Positions 41,149-46,787 of a DNA stretch of 46,787 nt are shown here, one piece after another. The DNA is from an uncultured Spirochaetota bacterium. Lineage in GTDB: Bacteria > Spirochaetota > UBA4802 > UBA5550. Positions within the stretch are counted from its first letter, which is position 1. Each line of letters starts with the position of its first letter. The notes beneath the pieces are model-generated. The model saw only the letters and a program-made list of their open reading frames with translations, did no database searches and was not told where the DNA came from. The stretch covers positions 1 to 46,787 of the forward strand of contig CALMRZ010000044.1 in NCBI GenBank assembly GCA_937872225.1, written 5' to 3'. Both the position numbers and the translations under genes were made by a program.

Positions 41149-42222
41149 TCAGTACCTGCCCCAGCGGCGGGGGAACTGGAACCTGTTGACGTTGAGGGTG
41201 TCTTCCTCCATTTTTATTATGCCGGCGTTGGCGCCGAAGTATTTTTTACGCGCTTCGTCGAGCTTCCGCTCGCGCTCGGCTCCGGTGTGGTTCGCCACGA
41301 TCTCGCTCCGCTCCCTGGTGTAGGCGGGGGCGTTCTCCCACATCCGGTCCATGGCCGCGTCAACTTCCGCCATCTTCCGGACAACGTCTTCCTTCATGCC
41401 CATCGACTGCCGCAGGTCCTTCAGGAACCGGGCCCGTTCATCAGGCGCCATGCTGCCCAGGTCGGACTGCACCGATTCCATCTCGAGGAAGTTGTTGACC
41501 AGCTCGTAATTCCGGACCATGATCTCGTCGTCGCTTTTCCCGGAGGATATGTCCGACGATTCGGGGTACAGGCTTTTCGCGAAGGCGCTGAAGGCGCGCA
41601 TCTTGTCGTACGGCGACAGGTCGCTCCTGCCGTCAAGCCTGCCGAGCATGTCGGATATCTTCCCGGCGGTAATCTCCCGGTCCCATATCTCCTCGTACTC
41701 GGGGCCGAAGATCTCCCGCCTTTTGGACATCATCGCCTCCTTCCGGTCATCGGGGCCCATGGCCTGGAGCTCGCCCCGGTGCTCCTTCAGGTAGTTGTTG
41801 AATTCATCGAGCTTTTCGATCTTTTCCATGAGCTCCGTCGAATATTCAGAAAATTCCGCGGCAATGACCGCCCTGATCCGATCCTTCCAGTCATAGGGGT
41901 TTTTCCTTTTCAGGTGCCGTATCAGCCCGCCTACCAGGCGGATCTGCATCCTCTTGTCGGAGAGTTTCTTCCCATACCGCTCCTTCATCATGCCGATGAT
42001 CATTTCAATTTCAGGATCATCCGCTATGACCCGCTTCAGGTCCATATCCTCCCTGAAGATAGAAGTTAGTCCAAAAAAGTCCGGCAGTGACACGCCCTTG
42101 TCCGGTTTCCCGGGCCTTCCCGGGTCGCCGCCTGCAGGGGTAAAGGCGACCCTGGTCACCACGACAAGGACGGCGGTGATCCCGATGATCGTAATCGAGA
42201 TGAGCAGCTTTTTTTTATTCAC
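41149..42222 (-). CDS. Membrane-anchored helical protein, possibly LifO (lipase chaperone)-like
   Basis: A 357-residue protein with an N-terminal anchor (VNKKKLLISITIIGITAVLV), a Gly/Pro linker (GGDPGRPGKPDKG) and then almost entirely charged helix. The plan of membrane anchor, Pro-rich linker and helical body, plus REIFGPEYEEIWDREI followed by DLSPYDKMRAFSAFAKS, resembles lipase-specific foldases (LifO/LimK). The likeness is weak and by eye. The upstream gene on the same strand is an SGNH hydrolase, which adds some support. Start is GTG at 42222 with GAGGAG six bases upstream. Confidence 0.45.
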   Translation of the reverse strand: MNKKKLLISITIIGITAVLVVVTRVAFTPAGGDPGRPGKPDKGVSLPDFFGLTSIFREDMDLKRVIADDPEIEMIIGMMKERYGKKLSDKRMQIRLVGGLIRHLKRKNPYDWKDRIRAVIAAEFSEYSTELMEKIEKLDEFNNYLKEHRGELQAMGPDDRKEAMMSKRREIFGPEYEEIWDREITAGKISDMLGRLDGRSDLSPYDKMRAFSAFAKSLYPESSDISSGKSDDEIMVRNYELVNNFLEMESVQSDLGSMAPDERARFLKDLRQSMGMKEDVVRKMAEVDAAMDRMWENAPAYTRERSEIVANHTGAERERKLDEARKKYFGANAGIIKMEEDTLNVNRFQFPRRWGRY

Positions 42223-42409
42223 GTTCGTCTCCTCGAAATTTACCGTTTCATGCCGTAACGTCCCGCCGGGGGCCATCCGGCAAGTCTCTCTATCACGCCC
42301 CGGGTGATATGTCAATATATATCGGCCATGGAATCCGACGCGACCGGGGAGAAACTATTGCGGGGCATGTATGGCCGGTTATGGTACTACCCCGTCGTGG
42401 TTAAACGAA

Positions 42410-42431
42410 GGGGGCTGCCAGAGCAGCCCCC
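42410..42431 (-). terminator. Hairpin terminator after the SGNH hydrolase gene
   Basis: A nine-base stem (GGGGGCTGC / GCAGCCCCC) with a four-base loop lies 16 bp after the hydrolase stop codon on the minus strand, followed there by TTCGTTT. Good intrinsic terminator candidate. Confidence 0.7.
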
Positions 42432-42446
42432 GTTGCAGCACGTGCC

Positions 42447-43163
42447 TTACTTGTATGCTCCCACCGCTTTCATCTTGTTGTATATCTTGGTGGCGAGGAC
42501 CTTGCCGCCTTCGTTGGTGGGATGTATGCCGTCGGATTTTATATAGGTGGATTCCTTCCCGAGGAAATCAGCGCGAGGATCGATGAACCAGCACTCGGCC
42601 GGGGAAACGGCGCACGCGGCGGCAAGCTGGTCGTCGGCATAGACCACGGCCGGGTTCAGCTTGGTGCCGCCGTACAGGAGGGTCGTCAACACCCCCGCTT
42701 TCAGACGGTAGTAGCCGAGGTGGAATATGTTGTCAACGCCGTCATTGTTCATATCTTCCCAGAGCGCCTCGTCCTGGTCAAGAACGCTGTTGATGTAGGC
42801 CTTGCAGGCTGAAGATATGGTCGAAGTCGCCTGGCACGCCTGGCTCCAGTACACGTCCATCAGGATGTCGTTGCCGCCGCCATCCATGATGATGGTCTTG
42901 ATGGTCGGCCGTGCGGCTATGGCCTTGTTGTACTGCTTTGTTATGTACGCCACGGTGTCGCCGCTGCTTGAATAGTCCTTGTACGATTTACCCGAAAGGG
43001 TTTTTAAATTGCTGTGGATAAAACCGTCCAGGTCAAAGATCGAGTCTCCCACTATGACTACGTCGAATTCGTTCGCAGTCGGGTTGGTCATGTTAGCTAT
43101 GCCGCAGCCAAGAACCGCTAAAAAAAGACCGACTATGCATAATGCCACTACAAGCTTCTTCAT
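42447..43163 (-). CDS. SGNH/GDSL-family hydrolase, lipoprotein
   Basis: A 238-residue protein. Signal peptide MKKLVVALCIVGLFLAVLGC with lipobox LAVLGC makes Cys 20 the acyl site. The SGNH blocks are visible: block I VVIVGDSIFDLDG (nucleophile Ser), block III MDGGGNDILMDV, and block V KSDGIHPTNEGG (Asp-His). Such enzymes are esterases or lipases acting on ester-linked substrates; the exact substrate is unknown. A strong ribosome-binding site (AAGGAGG) and a promoter (43242-43270) precede it, and a terminator follows. Confidence 0.87.
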   Translation of the reverse strand: MKKLVVALCIVGLFLAVLGCGIANMTNPTANEFDVVIVGDSIFDLDGFIHSNLKTLSGKSYKDYSSSGDTVAYITKQYNKAIAARPTIKTIIMDGGGNDILMDVYWSQACQATSTISSACKAYINSVLDQDEALWEDMNNDGVDNIFHLGYYRLKAGVLTTLLYGGTKLNPAVVYADDQLAAACAVSPAECWFIDPRADFLGKESTYIKSDGIHPTNEGGKVLATKIYNKMKAVGAYK

Positions 43164-43241
43164 GAAAAGTCCTCCTTATTGAGAGTAAATATGGGTTAAT
43201 TCAAAGCACCATCATAAAAAACGTCCAGACGGTATATTATT

Positions 43242-43270
43242 ATTATAGGGATTTTAATTTTAGACTGCAA
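43242..43270 (-). promoter_or_regulatory. Sigma70-type promoter of the SGNH hydrolase gene
   Basis: On the minus strand, TTGCAG (43270-43265) and TATAAT (43247-43242) are 17 bp apart. The -10 is perfect consensus. The leader is about 70 nt. Confidence 0.65.
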
Positions 43271-43339
43271 GACATAATCAAATATTGTTGAAATTGTCCA
43301 CTGTATACTGTCTTTATTAGACATTTTATGGTCTTTCAG

Positions 43340-43438
43340 GGGGCCAGAGCAGATAGATACTGAAAATCCAGATTTTAGAGGGAACCTGATCTATCGGGAT
43401 TTGGATATTAGGGAATTAATACAAGTTGCTCTGACCCC
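43340..43438. repeat. 99-bp REP/MITE-like element with 12-bp inverted ends
   Basis: It begins GGGGCCAGAGCA and ends TGCTCTGACCCC, inverted ends with one mismatch. The ends are the same motif that flanks the RAYT gene. No coding capacity. It is probably a non-autonomous element mobilised by a RAYT enzyme such as the one at 24629. Confidence 0.6.
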
Positions 43439-43456
43439 AGGTCTTTCCGGGTCTTT

Positions 43457-43467
43457 GCTCTGACCCC
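43457..43467 (-). repeat. REP-like motif (additional inverted copy)
   Basis: GCTCTGACCCC, exact reverse complement of GGGGTCAGAGC, 18 bp beyond the end of the 99-bp element. Confidence 0.55.
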
Positions 43468-43541
43468 TGTTAAACATGAACAATTGTTTACCGATAACGG
43501 CTGTAAAACGATAACAATCGGTAGTATGGTTTTCCCTGCCG

Positions 43542-44999
43542 TTAATTTCTTTCCGATTTCCTGTATTCCTGGGGGGTCATGGAGAGGTTTTTGCTAAAGG
43601 CGCGGTTGAAGGTGCGCAGGTTGTTGAAACCGACCTCAAAGGCGATATCGATAACCTGGCGGTCCGTGTCTCGGAGGAGCTTCACGGCCTCGTCGATCCT
43701 GAGGTCGATGATGTAGTCGTTCATCTTTTTCCCGGTGTATTCCGCGAAGAGCTTGCCGAAATAGTTGGGGCTGATGTCCAGGTGCGACGCCAGGCCGTCC
43801 CGGGAAATGTCCGAGGTGAAGTTTTCCCTGATATAGGCAACGGCCTTCTCGATCTTCTCCACGGCCGAGGCGGTGAGCACGGTTTTTTCCTCCCTGCCGT
43901 TTCCGGACGGTCCTCCATGGAGAGGGGAATGCGACAGTACGTCGGCGGAGCGGGAAAGGATCTCCCTGATCACGGCCATTTCCCGGTCGGGGATCTCGCC
44001 GATCATGGCTGGCTGTATCAGGCAGCACACGCCGGCGGAACCCCGGTTCGCCTCGAAGACTATGCAGAAGGGCGCGTCAATGTTCTGCGCGGGGTCCTCC
44101 GCCGCTTCATCGGTGCCGCCGTCCTGCCGGTCATGCCCTTTAAGGCCCATGGCAAGGGCGGCGGTTCGCTCAACGTCATCGAGGTCCACGCTGTCTTTTT
44201 CCAGTTTCGAGAACACCAGGTCCAGCTGGCGATGTTCCTGATCCAGGACGAAAAGGCACCCGCCCTCGGCGCCGCAGTATTCGAAGACCAGGTTCACCAT
44301 GTAGAGGGCATCATGGAGCGTGTCGCCGCCGCCGTCGGCCGTCTTGCGGATGACCTTCCAGATGACGTCGCGGGCCGCCGCTGCCTGGACCCGGGCCTGA
44401 CGGATCTTCTCGCGCTGGCGGTCGTACTCTCCCGCGAGAAAGCTGATGAAAATGGCCGCGGTGAAAAAACAGAGGATATACAGGAGCTCCTTGACCAGGG
44501 AGCCGGGCTGGTTCGCGTACAGGAGCGCGTACACTGAAACCGACGCCTGGACCACGGCTATGGACGCGGCCAGCAGGTACGACTCGAAGAGGTTCGAGTT
44601 GGGCAGCAGGAACGCCATGGCCATGAGGGCGAAGAGGAGGCCCGCGGAGCGTATCGTGCCGATCTGGTAGGTCCAGACCGCGTAGGTGGCGAGCCACACG
44701 ATGAACTGGCCGGTGTAATGGCTCCGGGCGAAGCGGGGTGTGACCGTATCACGGGCACGGGCGATGGCGGCGAACACGACGGTAACGATGGTGACCCAGA
44801 GAAAAAGCCAGGCCAGAGCTGCGAACGATACCGCTGTGAGCTCTATATACCGCGCCAGCACGGTGATGAGGATCGATATGGTGTAGGCCGAGTAGACGTA
44901 CAGGGTGTCCTTGACAATGATGCCCCTGCGCCGCCGGTTCCTGTCCGCCGCCGGCTCGTCGCCGGGAACCGGTATTTTCATCAGAAGGTTATCGAACAT
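43542..44999 (-). CDS. Membrane-bound AraC-family transcriptional regulator
   Basis: A 485-residue protein. The N-terminal 200 residues hold about six hydrophobic helices (YVYSAYTISILITVLARYIE, LAWLFLWVTIVTVVFAAI, GLLFALMAMAFLLPNSNLFE, LLYILCFFTAAIFISFL). A coiled linker (REKIRQARVQAAAARDVIWK) leads to a GAF-like middle (EYCGAEGGCLFVLDQEHRQL). The last 100 residues are a double HTH (SDISRDGLASHLDISPNYFG, VIDIAFEVGFNNLRTFNRAF, MTPQEYRKSE), an AraC domain. DNA binding from the inner membrane would place the target near the envelope. The ATG has GAGGTTGG in front. No obvious target is marked. Confidence 0.85.
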   Translation of the reverse strand: MFDNLLMKIPVPGDEPAADRNRRRRGIIVKDTLYVYSAYTISILITVLARYIELTAVSFAALAWLFLWVTIVTVVFAAIARARDTVTPRFARSHYTGQFIVWLATYAVWTYQIGTIRSAGLLFALMAMAFLLPNSNLFESYLLAASIAVVQASVSVYALLYANQPGSLVKELLYILCFFTAAIFISFLAGEYDRQREKIRQARVQAAAARDVIWKVIRKTADGGGDTLHDALYMVNLVFEYCGAEGGCLFVLDQEHRQLDLVFSKLEKDSVDLDDVERTAALAMGLKGHDRQDGGTDEAAEDPAQNIDAPFCIVFEANRGSAGVCCLIQPAMIGEIPDREMAVIREILSRSADVLSHSPLHGGPSGNGREEKTVLTASAVEKIEKAVAYIRENFTSDISRDGLASHLDISPNYFGKLFAEYTGKKMNDYIIDLRIDEAVKLLRDTDRQVIDIAFEVGFNNLRTFNRAFSKNLSMTPQEYRKSERN

Positions 45000-45017
45000 T
45001 CCAACCTCGAGAACGGG

Positions 45018-45351
45018 TCATTTAAGAATTGAAGAGCAGGCGTCGCGCAGTTGAGCCAGTTTGTTCTCCACAACATCCCATATTATCTTGTTGTTGATAC
45101 CGAAGTACTGATGTGCCAGTATGTTCCGCAATCCCCTGATTTTATCCCATTCTATTTGCGGAAGTCTGTTTATGATTTCGTCCGGTAGTTTTTTGGCTGC
45201 CTCACCGATTATTTCCAGGTTTATGACGACAGCATCGATTTTTTTTATCATCATTGACAAAGGAAGTATAATCCATATCGCGGGTATATTTGAGGATTTT
45301 CGCAATTGCATCCAGTATATCGTCGGTGTATAGTTTATAATCCCTGGGCAA
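45018..45351 (-). CDS. hepT: HepT-type toxin (DUF86/HEPN), split by a frameshift in an A8 run
   Basis: Two frames join to one HepT protein of about 110 residues. The first begins at a TTG (45351) as PRDYKLYTDDILDAIAKI and runs to SFVNDD; the second continues KKIDAVVINLEIIGEAAKKL to the end. The join is an A8 run (T 45239-45246 on the plus strand); seven As would give one frame. The HEPN RNase motif RX4HXY is intact (RNILAHQY). In HepT/MntA (type VII) systems the MntA nucleotidyltransferase adds AMP to the tyrosine of this motif and silences the toxin. It overlaps mntA by 17 bp. Confidence 0.75.
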
Positions 45352-45646
45352 ACCGGACCTCGTCCATGATATAGGGCTTCATGCGCGGTTTTATTGAATC
45401 AAACAGCACCAGGTCAACGGGATGGTTATATAATTTTTCAAGATAGAATTTCAGGTCCATATAATGGTCGAAAGATGCCTCGCTGAACTGCACCAGTATA
45501 TCAATATCGCTGTTTTCCGATTGGTCATCTCTCGCGTAAGATCCAAAAAGCCCGATTTTTTCAACTCCGAATCTGATTTTTAAATCTTCTGCGTTGTTTT
45601 GCAGGACCGATAGAATCTGGTATGATGATAATAGTTGAACGCTCAT
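45335..45646 (-). CDS. mntA: MntA-type nucleotidyltransferase antitoxin
   Basis: A 103-residue minimal nucleotidyltransferase. The motif GLFGSYARDDQSENSDIDIL (GSYAR at 35-39, Asp 48 and Asp 50) is the GSx10DxD signature of MNT proteins, and PVDLVLFD carries the third acidic residue. In type VII toxin-antitoxin pairs it AMPylates HepT. It is upstream of hepT and overlaps its start. Local GC content is lower than around it, consistent with acquisition. Confidence 0.85.
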   Translation of the reverse strand: MSVQLLSSYQILSVLQNNAEDLKIRFGVEKIGLFGSYARDDQSENSDIDILVQFSEASFDHYMDLKFYLEKLYNHPVDLVLFDSIKPRMKPYIMDEVRFAQGL

Positions 45647-45725
45647 TTTGATTCTCGCATCATATTATTGTCATAATCATAAAGCCATTGCAAGGTTACG
45701 TCAATTATTTTTCTGATGCGGGATG

Positions 45726-46787
45726 TCAGGCCCCAGGCCCGTCAGTTCTCCTGACCGCGATGAAGGTCACGTCGTCGCTCACGATCCGCTTTTTCCCTCC
45801 GAAGAGCTTCAGGAGCTCCGCGCCGCCCTCCTCAAGGCCGCGGCCCGCGTAGGCGCGGGGTATCTTTTCCATGAGAAGGTCACGCTCGACCATGTTCCCG
45901 GGGCGCGATTTCGCCTCCTCCATCTCCTGGAGGCCGTCCGTGGCGAGAAAGAGCATGTCGCACGGGTTGAAGGGATACGAGATTTCGCGAACCTGGCTTT
46001 TGTCCGACAGGCCCACGATGGGGTTCATGGGCTCTATCGGTGTCGCAATTCCATCGCGGAGCAGGTACTGCGGGGGAAGACCGGCGGTGGCGATCCTGAC
46101 CGTTCCGGATTTCAGGTCGATGTCTGCAACGGCGCAGGCGAACACGATCTGCTGGCGGCCCCGCTCCGCGATGAAGCGCCGGTTAAGATAGCTGATGACA
46201 GCAGCGGGGGTGTCCATGACCTCCTTGACCGAGGCGTATTCAGAGAGGATCTTCACCGTGTTGAGGGACGCGGTGATGCCGTGGCCGGTGGCGTCGGCGA
46301 GAAACACCCGCATGACGCCGCCGCGGGGCTCGAAGATGTCGTACACGTCGCCGCCTATCTCCATCAGGGGCAGGTAGGTGACGCTTGTTTCAAGGCCGGC
46401 CGTCTTACCCGCGCCGGACATGAGCTTCGCCTGGAAGGCCCGGGCGATGGCCAGGTCGTCCTTGATGATCTTTTCCCATTCCGCCATCCTGAGCGCAGAT
46501 TCCTTCAGGTCCACGCTGCGCTGGAACATGTTGCTGATGGCGTCCTTTTCCTTCCGGAGGCCGTTGACCACGGTCTTCTCCATGTCGAGCATCTGCTTGA
46601 TGGCCAGCTGGTTCTCGATGCGCATCACCAGTTCATTGCGGTTGAAGGGCTTGGTCACGTAGTCGTTGGCGCCGGTCTTGAAGCCCCGGGCCATGTGGCC
46701 CGTCTGGTCAAGGGCCGTGACCATGATGACCGGGATGTAGCGGCCCACTTCCATCCCGCGGATGCGCTGGCACACCTCGTAGCCGCT
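45726..46787 (-). CDS. Response regulator with PP2C (SpoIIE/RsbU) phosphatase output, 5' end outside window
   Basis: At least 353 residues are present, and the frame runs off the right edge. The visible N-terminus SGYEVCQRIRGME is the middle of a receiver domain, with VTALDQTGHMARGFKTGAND and the conserved Lys in YVTKPFNRNELV. A coiled coil (EKEKTVV-like, residues 65-110) leads to a PP2C/SpoIIE domain: LPLMEIGGDVYDIFE, LADATGHGITASLN, LATDGLQEMEEA and DDVTFIAVR, with metal-binding Asp residues intact. Such proteins dephosphorylate anti-anti-sigma factors in partner-switching stress or signalling circuits. No partner is in the window. Confidence 0.9.
   Translation of the reverse strand, partial: SGYEVCQRIRGMEVGRYIPVIMVTALDQTGHMARGFKTGANDYVTKPFNRNELVMRIENQLAIKQMLDMEKTVVNGLRKEKDAISNMFQRSVDLKESALRMAEWEKIIKDDLAIARAFQAKLMSGAGKTAGLETSVTYLPLMEIGGDVYDIFEPRGGVMRVFLADATGHGITASLNTVKILSEYASVKEVMDTPAAVISYLNRRFIAERGRQQIVFACAVADIDLKSGTVRIATAGLPPQYLLRDGIATPIEPMNPIVGLSDKSQVREISYPFNPCDMLFLATDGLQEMEEAKSRPGNMVERDLLMEKIPRAYAGRGLEEGGAELLKLFGGKKRIVSDDVTFIAVRRTDGPGA

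Larger units (their letters stand above)
43164..43541. other. Intergenic region with promoter and REP-like element
   Basis: This 378-bp gap holds the hydrolase promoter (43242-43270), a 99-bp element with inverted ends (43340-43438), a further motif copy (43457-43467) and an inverted repeat TACCGAT/ATCGGTA (43489-43495, 43517-43523) just after the AraC-type gene. No gene is seen. Confidence 0.6.

Overview
The window reads as chromosome of a GC-rich, double-membraned bacterium. It contains outer-membrane-type beta-barrel proteins, an MlaE-type permease, an AsmA-like protein and many lipoproteins. The lipoprotein signal peptides with relaxed lipoboxes, the 7TM (DISM-like) sensor kinase and the number of long PAS/GAF kinases would suit a free-living spirochaete or a similar environmental lineage. 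That placement is inference: there is no rRNA or other phylogenetic anchor here. TGA is clearly used as a stop.

Layout. 1-8.4 kb: a LysE-type exporter cut by the left edge, an iron-sulfur-flavoprotein-like reductase, a clostripain-family (C11) lipoprotein, a beta-helix relic, a DUF6279 lipoprotein, carA, and a six-gene minus-strand run (DUF4019 lipoprotein, methyltransferase, frameshifted TIGR04076 protein, SRPBCC protein, DUF3592 membrane protein, LysE exporter). 8.5-12.9 kb: trkA-trkH potassium uptake and hisD. 13-20.7 kb: a signalling block with nadE, a 1092-residue REC/PAS/GAF histidine kinase, a NarL-type regulator and a second PAS kinase. 21-25.3 kb: MarC-type and AsmA-like proteins, a barrel protein and a REP-associated (RAYT) transposase with its short repeats.

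25.3-35.3 kb is the most unusual part. Three tandem paralogous lipoproteins (two PKD-like domains, DUF1565/beta-helix, then long glycine-rich blocks) lie downstream of a barrel gene. Upstream of these is a hybrid kinase ending in a LytTR DNA-binding domain. Between kinase and barrel gene sit two direct repeats with 21-bp spacing that fit the LytTR operator pattern, followed directly by a good sigma70-type promoter. I propose that the kinase controls a surface-lipoprotein locus.

35.5-41.1 kb is a core operon, rpsF-ssb-rpsR-DUF2232-rplI-dnaB-mlaE-pcm, with a structured leader that may be the S6:S18 autoregulatory element. 41.1-46.8 kb holds a LifO-like helical protein, an SGNH-hydrolase lipoprotein, REP-like elements, a membrane-bound AraC regulator, a MntA/HepT toxin-antitoxin pair and a REC-PP2C phosphatase cut by the right edge.

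Four genes are interrupted: three by single-base changes in A runs and one by an in-frame TGA. They could be real decay, phase variation or assembly error; read-level data would decide. I saw no tRNA, rRNA or CRISPR array.
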